A DNA stretch of 64,000 nucleotides, from NCBI RefSeq assembly GCF_035594035.1, contig NZ_CP141588.1:1364001-1428000 (forward strand), read 5' to 3'. A program made the translations under genes and the position numbers. This DNA comes from Sphingomonas sp. LY54. Lineage in GTDB: Bacteria > Pseudomonadota > Alphaproteobacteria > Sphingomonadales > Sphingomonadaceae. Positions 36,229-44,299 of the stretch are shown here, piece after piece. The notes under the pieces were generated by a model that had not been told where the DNA came from, did not search any database, and was given only the letters and a program-made list of their open reading frames with translations. Within the stretch, counting starts at the first letter, position 1, and every line of letters starts with the position of its first letter.

Positions 36229-37308
36229 TCAGGACAGAGCGCCGAGCGTCACCAGCAGCGAGAAGAACAGTCCGCCGGCGACGAAGGCGAAGTTGATCAG
36301 CATCAGCGTCCGCCACAAGGCGCCGAAGCGGCTGAGCCCGTAGGCGCCCGTCAACTGCCGGTACATGTGCAGCGGCGGCACCAGCATGATCGCCAGCCCG
36401 ATCCAGACCTCGCCCACGCCGATCGCATGGGCAAGGCTGAGCGCGACCAGGCCGAGGCTCATGAAGGCGATCGAATAGGTCACGAACACGGTGTGGTCAT
36501 AGACGCGGAAGCGCCGTTTCCAGAAGAAGAGCAGCCACACGAACGGCACCGACAGCGGGATCAGCGCCCAGGAGAATTTATAGGCGTTGGTCTGCACCTT
36601 GTAGAAAAGCAGCGACGGGTTCTTGCCCGCTTTCTCGATCGCCTGGTCGAGCGGCTCCCAGCCGCTGTTGGCGTCGATCTTGCTCTCATTGTCCGGCGAT
36701 GTTGCCCCGGCCGGGGCGAGCACCCCGGCGGCGGCCGCAACCATCGCCGCTTCCCGCTCGAGATCGGCGATGCGCGCATCGATCGCCGTGGTCGGGTCGC
36801 CCGCCTTCTCCAAGGCGGCGCGCTCGGTCCGCAAATCTTGCAGCTTGCTTGCCCGTTCCGCCTGTTCCTTCTTGAGGTCCTGGACCGCCTCGGCATTGCT
36901 GGTCGGGCCGCCGTTGAAGGACAGCGGCCCGCCGATCAGACTGAACGCCGCGAACATCAGGAAAACCGAGAACAGGAAAATGGCCATGGGCGAGACGAAC
37001 TTGGCGCGCTCGCCCTCGATATAGCGGCGCGTGAGCTGGCCCGGCCTCCAGGCGAGCAAAGGCAAGGTCCGCCACACCTTGCCGTCGAGGTGCAGCACGC
37101 CGTGGGCAAGATCATGCCACCAGGCGCTGAGCGTGCGGTGGACGTGGCCGGTCTGGCCGCATTGGTGGCAATAGGCGCCGACCAGGGCCGCGCCGCAGTT
37201 CAGGCACACCGTCCCGTGCCCCGAAGCTTCGCCCGCACCCGTCTCGACCGCGCGCGCGACCATCGCCCCGATCACGGCTTCGCCAACACCTTCCACGCCG
37301 TCGATCAT
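36229..37308 (-). CDS. DUF3667 membrane protein with zinc ribbon
   Basis: 359 residues. The N-terminus carries CLNCGAALVGAYCHQCGQ, the CxxC...CxxC ribbon that defines DUF3667, followed by AWWHDLAHGVLHLDGKVWRT. A membrane helix (about 106-125), a coiled coil (about 145-185, LKKEQAERASKLQDLRTE), and three or four further C-terminal helices make up the rest. Function unknown; family members are frequent in proteobacteria and Bacteroidetes. It converges with the small secreted gene after ftsH. Confidence 0.85.
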   Translation of the reverse strand: MIDGVEGVGEAVIGAMVARAVETGAGEASGHGTVCLNCGAALVGAYCHQCGQTGHVHRTLSAWWHDLAHGVLHLDGKVWRTLPLLAWRPGQLTRRYIEGERAKFVSPMAIFLFSVFLMFAAFSLIGGPLSFNGGPTSNAEAVQDLKKEQAERASKLQDLRTERAALEKAGDPTTAIDARIADLEREAAMVAAAAGVLAPAGATSPDNESKIDANSGWEPLDQAIEKAGKNPSLLFYKVQTNAYKFSWALIPLSVPFVWLLFFWKRRFRVYDHTVFVTYSIAFMSLGLVALSLAHAIGVGEVWIGLAIMLVPPLHMYRQLTGAYGLSRFGALWRTLMLINFAFVAGGLFFSLLVTLGALS

Positions 37309-37458
37309 CGTCGTCTCCCCGGTGCATTACATGCCCCAATGCGCGGGCGAGGTGAAGACCGTCCGCTTGTCTCGGCGCCGCCCGGCAGCTAGGTCCGGAC
37401 CCAGGCAGCCGCAGGACTCCTTTTTGTCGATTGAACACGCCCCGCGGCCGCGCGCCGC

Positions 37459-38139
37459 ATGACCAAGACCGGCCTCCTCGGCGGCTCGTTCAATCCGGCC
37501 CATCGCGGCCATCGCGCGATCACCATCCAGGCGGCGCGGGCGCTGGGCCTCGACGAGGTCTGGTGGCTGGTCTCTCCCGGCAACCCGCTCAAGCAGACCA
37601 ATGGGATGGCGAACCTCGCCACGCGCTTCGCGTCGGCGCGCAAGGCCGCGCGCGGTCTGCCGGTGCGCGTGACTGCGATCGAGCGCGACTTCGGCACGCC
37701 CTACACCGTCGACACGATCCGCCAGCTCCGCCGTCGCTTCCCCGATCGCCGCTTCGTCTGGCTGATGGGCGCCGACAATCTCGCCCAATTCCACCGCTGG
37801 CGCGACTGGCGGAAGATCGCGCACATGGTTCCGATTGCGGTGGTTGCCCGGCCGGGATATGATGGCCTCGCCCATCGCGCACCCGCATTGGGCTGGCTGC
37901 GTCGCTTCGTCCACCGCGCAGACCAGGCTCGGAATTGGACCACGTGGAGACCGCCGGCCCTCGTGCTGCTGCAATTGCCGCCCGATCCGACATCCGCCAC
38001 CGGCCTCCGTGCTGCCGATCCCGACTGGCACCAAAAGCTCGAACAATCGTTCAACCCCAGGGCGCTCCGCGACGGCGTGACGCGGCGCCCATTGACTGCA
38101 AGGAGGCATTTTGCCCGCACCCGCACCCGCTCCCCATGA
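37459..38139 (+). CDS. nadD: nicotinate-nucleotide adenylyltransferase
   Basis: A 226-residue cytosolic enzyme that adenylates nicotinate mononucleotide in NAD synthesis. The nucleotidyltransferase motif GGSFNPAHRGHRAI is at the N-terminus, and FVWLMGADNLAQFHRWRDW in the middle binds substrate. The last 29 bases overlap rsfS, so the C-terminal residues (RTRTRSP) are dispensable extension. First gene of the conserved nadD-rsfS-rlmH-envC-ctpA set. Confidence 0.95.
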   Translation: MTKTGLLGGSFNPAHRGHRAITIQAARALGLDEVWWLVSPGNPLKQTNGMANLATRFASARKAARGLPVRVTAIERDFGTPYTVDTIRQLRRRFPDRRFVWLMGADNLAQFHRWRDWRKIAHMVPIAVVARPGYDGLAHRAPALGWLRRFVHRADQARNWTTWRPPALVLLQLPPDPTSATGLRAADPDWHQKLEQSFNPRALRDGVTRRPLTARRHFARTRTRSP

Positions 38140-38500
38140 GGGAGATCATGAACAGGTCGAAGCCCTGCACAATCTCGTGCTTCGCTCTCTGGACGACGAT
38201 CAGGCCGTAGAGGTCGTCTCCATCCCGCTCGCCGGCAAGTCCAGCATCGCCGACCATATGGTGATCGCATCGGGCCGCTCGACTCGCCAGGTGGCGTCGA
38301 TGGCGCAGAAGATCGCCGAGCGCATCAAGAAGGAGCTTGGCCGCAACGTCCGCATCGAGGGGCTGCCGATCGCCGACTGGGTGCTGATCGACGCCGAGGA
38401 CGTGATCATTCACCTATTCCGCCCGGAAGTCCGGACCTTCTACAATCTGGAGCGCATGTGGGCGTTCGAGGAGACGGGCGCCGCCCCGGCGGCCGGCTGA
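38111..38500 (+). CDS. rsfS: ribosome silencing factor RsfS
   Basis: A 129-residue protein of the RsfS/Iojap family, which binds ribosomal protein uL14 and blocks subunit joining during starvation. Signature segments are IADHMVIASGRSTRQVASMA and EDVIIHLFRPEVRTFYNLE. The start is a TTG directly after AGGAGG, inside the end of nadD; later Met codons are too far in to keep the fold. Confidence 0.93.
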   Translation: MPAPAPAPHEGDHEQVEALHNLVLRSLDDDQAVEVVSIPLAGKSSIADHMVIASGRSTRQVASMAQKIAERIKKELGRNVRIEGLPIADWVLIDAEDVIIHLFRPEVRTFYNLERMWAFEETGAAPAAG

Positions 38501-38504
38501 TCCC

Positions 38505-38927
38505 TTGCTGCTCCATGTCGTCGCGCGCGGGCGGATCGGGCGCGGGCCCGAGGCGGAGTTGGTCGATCGCTATTTGAAGCGGATCGCCTGGCCGACGAAG
38601 GTCACCGAATTGCCGGAGAGCGGCGGCAGGCTCCCGTCGCCGGCCGACAATTGCGTCACCATCCTGCTCGACGAGAAAGGGGAGCAACTGGGCTCGCTCG
38701 CCTTCGCGCACAAGCTCGAGCGATGGCGCGACGACGGCCGGCGCGAAGCGCGCTTCCTGATCGGCGGTGCCGACGGCTTCGACGACGCCGACCGCGCCAA
38801 AGCCGACCTGCTGATCGCCTTCGGCAAGGCGACCTGGCCCCACCTGCTCGCCCGTGCCATGCTCGCCGAGCAATTGTGGCGGGCGACGTCGATCCTTGCC
38901 AACCATCCCTATCACAGGGAAGGATAG
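38505..38927 (+). CDS. rlmH: 23S rRNA pseudouridine-1915 N3-methyltransferase
   Basis: 140 residues of the SPOUT-class RlmH family. The knotted SAM site is ARFLIGGADGFDD and the C-terminus LARAMLAEQLWRATSILANHPYHR is diagnostic. It methylates pseudouridine 1915 in helix 69 of 23S rRNA. The start is a TTG (LLHVVARGR) four bases after the rsfS stop. Somewhat shorter than the E. coli protein. Confidence 0.95.
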   Translation: MLLHVVARGRIGRGPEAELVDRYLKRIAWPTKVTELPESGGRLPSPADNCVTILLDEKGEQLGSLAFAHKLERWRDDGRREARFLIGGADGFDDADRAKADLLIAFGKATWPHLLARAMLAEQLWRATSILANHPYHREG

Positions 38928-38930
38928 GCC

Positions 38931-40094
38931 ATGCGCCTCGCCCTCCCCGCCTTGCTCCTCGCTGTCTTCGCAGGCGGCCTCGCCGCGGCGCAGGTGCAGG
39001 CGGCTTCGGAGGCGCAGGCGCTGGCCCAGGCCAAGCGCGAGGCGGCGCAAGCCATGTCCCGCTCGGTCCAGCTCGAGGACCAGGCGGCGAAGGCCGTCAG
39101 CGAGGCAGCCAAGGCCCGCGCCGCCTCGGCCGCCACCGCCGCCCGGATCCAGGCCGCCGAGGCCGAGATCACCGCCGCCGAGGCCCGCATCCGCATCATC
39201 GAGGGGCTGCGCGCCGAGCAGCGCGCGCGTCTCGCCGAGCGCCAGGGGCCGGTCGTCCGCCTGACCGCCGCGCTGCAGACGATGGCGCGCCGCCCGCCCG
39301 CATTGGCCCTCGTCCAGCCGGGCTCGTTGAACGACGTCGTACGCGTCCGCTCGCTGCTCGCCTCGACATTACCGGTGATCCGCGCGCGCACCGCCGCGCT
39401 CCGCGCAGAAGTGGAGAAAGGCAATGCACTGCGCCGCCAGGCCGATCTCGCGCGCACCGCCCTCGTCCGCAGCCAGGACGAACTGAAGGCGCAGCGCATA
39501 GCCTTCGCCCGCCTCGAGGCGAGCCAGCGCGCCCGGTCGCAAAGCCTGACCGAATCCGCTCTGTTCGAATCCGACCGCGCTTTGGCCCTGGGCGAGGAAG
39601 CGCGTTCGCTCGCCGCGCTGATGGACACGCTCGACTATCAGGCCGGCATCCGGCGCAGCCTGTCCGGGCTTCCCGGCCCGGCTTTGCGCCCGGGCGCCGC
39701 CACGGCGCCTGCCGCATCGCCACCGCCGGCCTATCGCGTGCCGGTCGAAGGCCGCGTCGTGACGGGAATGGGCGAGATTTCGGACGCCGGCGTCCACGCC
39801 CGCGGCCTCACCTTCGAGACGCCGGCGAACAGCGCGGTGGTCGCGCCGCGCGGCGGGCGGGTCGCTTATGCCGGCCCGTTCCGCGATTACGGCGCGATCG
39901 TCATCCTCGACCATGGCGGCGGCTGGACGACCCTCGTCACCGATCTCGCGTCGGTGCGCGTCCGCGTCGGCCAGAGGCTCGCCGCCGGCGACGCGCTCGG
40001 CCGCACCGGTTCCGCCCGCTCACGGGTCACCGTAGAGCTGCGCCGCAACGGCCAGCCCGTGGCGATCGCGCCGCTCGTCGCCGTCGGCGGATGA
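38931..40094 (+). CDS. EnvC-like murein hydrolase activator with degenerate LytM domain
   Basis: 387 residues: signal peptide (LALPALLLAVFAGGLAAAQ), a long coiled coil (about 25-245, rich in Ala, Glu, Arg, Gln) and a C-terminal M23/LytM domain (about 270-387, with VAPRGGRVAYAGPFRDYG and ILDHGGGWTTLVTDL). The usual second zinc motif HxH is replaced by RVTVELRRNG, so it should be catalytically dead, like E. coli EnvC, which switches on amidases at the septum. Three bases separate it from rlmH. Confidence 0.88.
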   Translation: MRLALPALLLAVFAGGLAAAQVQAASEAQALAQAKREAAQAMSRSVQLEDQAAKAVSEAAKARAASAATAARIQAAEAEITAAEARIRIIEGLRAEQRARLAERQGPVVRLTAALQTMARRPPALALVQPGSLNDVVRVRSLLASTLPVIRARTAALRAEVEKGNALRRQADLARTALVRSQDELKAQRIAFARLEASQRARSQSLTESALFESDRALALGEEARSLAALMDTLDYQAGIRRSLSGLPGPALRPGAATAPAASPPPAYRVPVEGRVVTGMGEISDAGVHARGLTFETPANSAVVAPRGGRVAYAGPFRDYGAIVILDHGGGWTTLVTDLASVRVRVGQRLAAGDALGRTGSARSRVTVELRRNGQPVAIAPLVAVGG

Positions 40095-40233
40095 CGAGGA
40101 AATTCTTACCGCCCCCTTCCGCCCGCACACGGCTGTTCCCATCTTCGAACGAAGCGGCCGGTTCAGCCTGTGTTGCTTTCCGCGCCCCTAAAAAGGCTGT
40201 ATCAGTCGCCAGATAGCGTCAGCAGGATTTCCC

Positions 40234-41574
40234 ATGGCCAAGAATCTTCTCCGCGCCCTCGCTCTGGTCAGCGCCGTCGCGATCATCCCAGCCGCCACCG
40301 CATCGCTCGCGGCCGTGGACGTCGACACCTATAAGGAGCTCGACCAGTTCATGAGCGTGTTCGAGCGCGTCCGCTCCGAATATGTCGAGCAGGTCGACGA
40401 CAAGACCCTGCTGCGCGGCGCCATCGACGGCATGCTCGCCAGCCTCGATCCGCACAGCTCCTATCTCGACGAGCGCGGCTTCAAGTCGCTGATGACCACC
40501 ACCGACGGCAATTATGGCGGCCTCGGCCTCAGCGTCACGCAGGAAGACGGCGCGGTGAAGGTCATCGCCGCCACCGAGGATACGCCGGCTGCGAAGGCCG
40601 GAATCAAGGCCGGTGACTATCTCACCCACCTCGACGGCAAGCTCATCTATGGCGGCACGCTCGACGAGGCGGTCGACCAGATGCGCGGCCCCCCGGGCAC
40701 CACCGTCAAGGTCACGGTCGTGCGCCCGGGCCGCGACAAGCCGTTCGACGTCGCCATCACCCGCGCGATCATCGAGCTTCCCGCCGTCAAGTGGGAGGTG
40801 AAGGACCGCGTCGGCATCATCAACGTCAACAGCTTCAACAAGACGACGACCGATTCCGTGCTGGCCGCGATGACCGGCGTCGAGAAGTCGCTCGGCAGCA
40901 AGCCGCTCGGCTACATCCTCGATCTGCGCTCGAACCCGGGCGGCCTGCTCGACCAGGCGGTGAGCCTGTCGGACGCGTTCCTCGAGCGCGGCGAGATCGT
41001 CTCGCAGCGCGGCCGCGCCAAGAGCGATATCGAGCGTTATTATGCGCGTCCGGGCGACGCCGCGCACGGCCTGCCCGTGATCGTGCTGGTCGATGCCGGC
41101 TCCGCCTCCGCGGCCGAGATCGTGGCCGGCGCGCTGCAGGAGCATCACCGCGCGATCGTCATGGGCGAGCGCACCTTCGGCAAGGGCTCGGTGCAGACCC
41201 TGCTTCCGCTGTCGCAGGACACGGCGCTCCGCCTCACCACCGCGCGTTACTATACGCCGTCGGGCAAGTCGGTGCAGGAAGGCGGCATCAAGCCGGACAT
41301 CGAGGTGCCGCAGCTCTCCGACCCGGACTACAAGGATCGCCCCCGCTTCCGCGAGAGCGACCTGCGCCGTCACCTGATCAACGAGCTCAAGGTCGAAGAC
41401 GACGTCGTCCAGGACGACGGCAAGCCCGATCCCCGCTTCGCCGCCACCGCGGAGGAGCTGAAGAAGAAGGGCATCGAGGACTTCCAGCTCCACTACGCGC
41501 TGCAGACCATCTCCCGCCTGGGCAAGGTCCAGCAGGCGTCGGTCGCGGCAGAGCCCAAGAAGGGCACGCGCTAA
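40234..41574 (+). CDS. ctpA: carboxyl-terminal processing protease (S41 family)
   Basis: 446 residues with a signal peptide, a PDZ domain (about 85-170, GGLGLSVTQEDGAVKVIAA) and the S41 protease core. The catalytic Ser lies in GSASAAEI (289-296) and Lys317 in FGKGSVQ. CtpA acts in the periplasm, trimming or degrading envelope proteins including murein hydrolases, which fits the EnvC-like neighbour. The final operon gene; a family A palindrome follows six bases after the stop. Confidence 0.94.
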   Translation: MAKNLLRALALVSAVAIIPAATASLAAVDVDTYKELDQFMSVFERVRSEYVEQVDDKTLLRGAIDGMLASLDPHSSYLDERGFKSLMTTTDGNYGGLGLSVTQEDGAVKVIAATEDTPAAKAGIKAGDYLTHLDGKLIYGGTLDEAVDQMRGPPGTTVKVTVVRPGRDKPFDVAITRAIIELPAVKWEVKDRVGIINVNSFNKTTTDSVLAAMTGVEKSLGSKPLGYILDLRSNPGGLLDQAVSLSDAFLERGEIVSQRGRAKSDIERYYARPGDAAHGLPVIVLVDAGSASAAEIVAGALQEHHRAIVMGERTFGKGSVQTLLPLSQDTALRLTTARYYTPSGKSVQEGGIKPDIEVPQLSDPDYKDRPRFRESDLRRHLINELKVEDDVVQDDGKPDPRFAATAEELKKKGIEDFQLHYALQTISRLGKVQQASVAAEPKKGTR

Positions 41575-41579
41575 AGCAT

Positions 41580-41654
41580 CGTCATTGCGAGGCGCGCAGC
41601 GACGAAGCAATCCAGCCGCACGGACTGGATTGCTTCGCTGCGCTCGCAATGACG
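41580..41654. repeat. palindromic repeat, family A, copy 4
   Basis: A 75-base full copy (CGTCATTGCGAGGCGCG ... TGGATTGCTTCGCTGCGCTCGCAATGACG) just downstream of ctpA and 25 bases from the end of the convergent dioxygenase gene. Likely acts as a two-way terminator. Confidence 0.85.
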
Positions 41655-41679
41655 GTGCGTTAGTACACCCGCCCCCCGG

Positions 41680-42486
41680 TCAGCCGAAACGGTAACCCGA
41701 CACCGTCCAGCCGATCACGCGATCCTGGAAGATATGCGCGCCGCGGTCCTCGCCGCCGGCGCCGGCCGCGACCATCAGCGGGATCAGATGCTCCTCGCGC
41801 GGGTGGGCGATCTTTGCATAGGGCAGCTCCGCCCACGCGGCGAGGCGCGCGTCGCGCTCGGCCGGATCCGGATCGGTGACGGCTGCCGTCAGCGCGGTAT
41901 CGAAGATCTCGGCCACGACCTGCGCCGATCCGTCGCGCAGCCGCATGTTGTGGAAGCTCATCCCCGAGCCGACGATCAGCACGCCCTCGTCGCGCAACGG
42001 CGCCAGCGCCCGCCCGACCGCGATATGCGCGGCGGGATCGAGGTCGCGCCGCAGCGAAAGCTGGAGGGTCGGGATGTCGGCCTCGGGCACCGCGACCTTG
42101 AGCGGGATGAACACGCCATGGTCCCAGCCGCGCGTCGCCTCGGTGCCGGCCGGGAAGCCGGCCGCCTCGAGCAGCTCGGCGGTGCGCGCGGCCAGATCGG
42201 GCGCGCCGGGCGCGTCCCAGCGCAGCCGGTACGTATGGTCGGGGAAGCCGCCATAATCGTAGAGCAGGTCCGGCTTCTCGCCCTGATGGACGGTGAAGCG
42301 ATCCTCCTCCCAATGGCCGGAGACGACGAGGATGGCGCGCGGCCGTTCCGGCAGGTCGGCAATGACCTTGGCCAGGAAGTCGCCCATCGGGCGCCACATC
42401 TCGGGCACGGGCCCGTTCTCGTTGAGGAAAAAGCAGGGGCCGCCGCCGTGCGGCAGGAAAAGGCTGGGCTGTTTCATCCCTGCCAT
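41680..42486 (-). CDS. extradiol dioxygenase, LigB/DODA family (second copy)
   Basis: 268 residues from the ATG giving MAGMKQPSLFLPHGGGPCFF. Metal ligands fit PHGGGPCF (in place of the usual GHGSP), VSGHWEE and GWDHGVFIPL, and GSGMSFHNMR. It is clearly a paralogue of the enzyme at 4.3-5.1 kb but belongs to a different branch (PHGGGP instead of GHGSPM). Substrate unknown; catechols are the usual ring-cleavage substrates. A longer in-frame start adds 14 residues without conservation. Confidence 0.85.
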   Translation of the reverse strand: MAGMKQPSLFLPHGGGPCFFLNENGPVPEMWRPMGDFLAKVIADLPERPRAILVVSGHWEEDRFTVHQGEKPDLLYDYGGFPDHTYRLRWDAPGAPDLAARTAELLEAAGFPAGTEATRGWDHGVFIPLKVAVPEADIPTLQLSLRRDLDPAAHIAVGRALAPLRDEGVLIVGSGMSFHNMRLRDGSAQVVAEIFDTALTAAVTDPDPAERDARLAAWAELPYAKIAHPREEHLIPLMVAAGAGGEDRGAHIFQDRVIGWTVSGYRFG

Positions 42487-42528
42487 ATCGGCACCGGTGC
42501 GGCTATTAGAAAGCCCGGAAGGCGGCAA

Positions 42529-43037
42529 CCCGGCGTTGCAAATCGTGAAACGCGCTCATCCGGGCTGATCAAAATCCGGAACGCGTAATGGGGGCCGGCG
42601 TTGCCGCCAGCCCCCACTGTCCCGGTACGGTTCCTCGCCTGGGTTGGACGAGGCGCCGCTTGGGGCGTCGGAGAAACCCTGCTGGTTGAGGGCAGGGCTT
42701 CGTCCCCGGCGCTCTGGAAATTGCGTTCGACATCCGCTGGCGCGGTTGTTTCCGGACACTTCCTCGGCAACCCTGCCTCTGCCTGGCGCCTGCAATCCGA
42801 AGATCGCTGAAGCTTTCGCAGTGGCAACGCCTTTGATTTGATCGGTCCGTTTCCGGTCCGCCTTTTCTCCGGCGTAAGGACAAGGTCTCATGCGCGCCGA
42901 GTCGCGCCTAATGGAATCGACCTGTGGATAAGTAGGATATCGGGGAAAACTTTGCCCTCGACTTGCGCGTTGCTGTCCGCGGCCGCGCGTGCTGCGGCCG
43001 CTATCAAATCGACTCCTCAGCGGCAAGTTCCGGCCGG
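42529..43037. other. 509-base region without a recognised gene
   Basis: Open frames here lack the codon bias of the neighbours and none has a family match. It holds a strong hairpin at 42590-42615 (GGGGGC-C-GGCG / CGCC-A-GCCCCC), a perfect TTATCCACA box (annotated separately), and a lower-GC centre. A structured RNA is possible, but hallmarks of tmRNA, RNase P RNA and SRP RNA were looked for and not found. Confidence 0.5.
42923..42931 (-). promoter_or_regulatory. single DnaA-box-like sequence
   Basis: TTATCCACA, a perfect match to the strong DnaA box, in the otherwise empty region described above. Only one copy is seen, so this is not evidence for a replication origin; it could titrate DnaA or occur by chance. 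Confidence 0.4.
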
Positions 43038-43394
43038 TCAGGCGGGCGAGTCGGCGTCCGCTTTCTTGCGCTTCGCCTTTCCGCCGGCCAGCTCGTCGAG
43101 CAAAACTGCGCCCATCGCGCCGGCCGCCGCCTTGACGACCTTCTTGGCCTTGCTCGCCTTGCGCGCGGCATCCGCGGCCGCGTCGTCGGCGCCCTCGCCG
43201 ACCGCCTTGGCGGCCTTGCGCACGTCCTTGCTCTCGGTCAGCGCCGCCGCCGCGGCGATCAGGCCGGCCGCGACGATGTCGCTGATCACCGGGTGGGCGG
43301 CGATAGCCGCCGCGGCGCCGCGCAATTCCTTGGGAATCTTCATGCCGCCGACCTTTTTGGGCAGCTTCGCCTTCTTCGCTTTCTTGGCCATCAT
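43038..43394 (-). CDS. Lys/Ala-rich small hypothetical protein
   Basis: 118 residues: a basic start (MAKKAKKAKLPKKVGGMKIP), a helical Ala-rich middle with a hydrophobic patch (VISDIVAAGLIAAAAAL), and a basic tail (KAKRKKAD). Such proteins are common conserved hypotheticals in sphingomonads; nucleoid association is a guess from the composition. Start ATGATGG overlaps the stop of the cupredoxin-like gene, so the two are coupled. Confidence 0.7.
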   Translation of the reverse strand: MMAKKAKKAKLPKKVGGMKIPKELRGAAAAIAAHPVISDIVAAGLIAAAAALTESKDVRKAAKAVGEGADDAAADAARKASKAKKVVKAAAGAMGAVLLDELAGGKAKRKKADADSPA

Positions 43395-43786
43395 TCCTCC
43401 TGTCCGACAATGATCTCGCTGCTCATGCCGAGCAGCCGGTAGAGCCAGTTGGTGCTGCGGATCCGGTAGCGCCCTTCGGCCGGCACCAGCACCACCTCCC
43501 GCGCCTCGCCGGCCGGGACGGTCAGCGTCCCTTCGGCCAGCCGCTGCGCGTCACGCGAGCGCAGCCGCGACGCCGCGAGCAGCCCGTCCGCGGCGAGCCT
43601 GTGATCGTGCGCGGCGGCGTTATAGAAGCGCAGCCGCACCGGCTCGCCGGCCGAGACCGTGATCGATGCGGGCGAAATGTCGCGGCCGGTCAGCCGCAGC
43701 TCGACGGTGCGGGCGTTGCGCCAGTCCTGCGCGGACGCCGCGACGGGGCTCAAGGCGACCACCAGACCCAAGAACAGCCGCAGCAT
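43391..43786 (-). CDS. secreted cupredoxin-like protein without copper cysteine
   Basis: 131 residues: signal peptide (LRLFLGLVVALSPVAASAQ) and a beta-rich domain with ISPASITVSAGEPVRLRFYN and AAAHDHRLAADG, as in plastocyanin-like/EfeO-type cupredoxin domains. The mature part has no Cys, so a classical type 1 copper site is not possible; the His-Asp-His could bind metal differently. Coupled to the Lys-rich gene downstream. Confidence 0.7.
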   Translation of the reverse strand: MLRLFLGLVVALSPVAASAQDWRNARTVELRLTGRDISPASITVSAGEPVRLRFYNAAAHDHRLAADGLLAASRLRSRDAQRLAEGTLTVPAGEAREVVLVPAEGRYRIRSTNWLYRLLGMSSEIIVGQEE

Positions 43787-43843
43787 CGTCGCTCCTTCCC
43801 TGCCTGCATAGCATAGCGTGAGGCTTAAGAAGAATTACAGGCC

Positions 43844-44299
43844 CTATCGGGTTCCGACGACGATCTCGGTGCGCAGCGAATTCGCGATGAAGCAGTGCTC
43901 GTGCGCCTTGTGGTGCAGCCACTGCATCTCCTTCGGATTGGGCGCGTCGCCGACGAAGCTGATCTCGGGATACAGGGTAATCCGGGTCATCGAGATGCGG
44001 CCGCCCCGGTCGCGGCCCATCGTGCCGACCGCCTCGTCGTCATAGCGCGCCACCTCGAACCCCTCGTCGCGCGCGATCGAAAGGAACCAGAGCATGTGGC
44101 ACGACGACACCGAGGCGACGAGCGCCTCCTCGGGGTCGACGGCCATCGGGTCCGACATCGGCGTCGCCACCACCTGCGGCGACGAGGACGCCTTCACCAC
44201 CGCGCCGCCGTCGAAGCTCCAGTCGTGGAGGCGGGAGTAGCGGTTGGACTTGAAATCGCCGTCGGAGACCCAGCGAATCGTGGCGCGATGCTCGGCCAT
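43844..44299 (-). CDS. OsmC family peroxiredoxin-like protein
   Basis: A 151-residue OsmC/Ohr fold protein. The two reactive cysteines are in ASVSSCHMLWFLS and KAHEHCFIANS, consistent with thiol-dependent reduction of organic hydroperoxides. Sequence around MSDPMAVDPEEALVA also fits. Begins at the base next to the Mur ligase stop, so it is the second gene of a two-gene unit. Confidence 0.9.
   Translation of the reverse strand: MAEHRATIRWVSDGDFKSNRYSRLHDWSFDGGAVVKASSSPQVVATPMSDPMAVDPEEALVASVSSCHMLWFLSIARDEGFEVARYDDEAVGTMGRDRGGRISMTRITLYPEISFVGDAPNPKEMQWLHHKAHEHCFIANSLRTEIVVGTR

Noticed and set aside
42923..42931. Replication origin around the DnaA box
   Set aside because: Only one box, no AT-rich unwinding element and no dnaA, parAB or hemE genes nearby.
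42529..43037. tmRNA, RNase P RNA, 6S or SRP RNA in the gene-free region
   Set aside because: No tag reading frame, no T-arm/CCA, no GAAAGTCC-type P RNA core and no SRP domain IV loop were found on either strand.
43038..43394. Histone H1-like protein
   Set aside because: Lys/Ala-rich ends are suggestive but the central hydrophobic helix and lack of repeated KAAK motifs do not fit.
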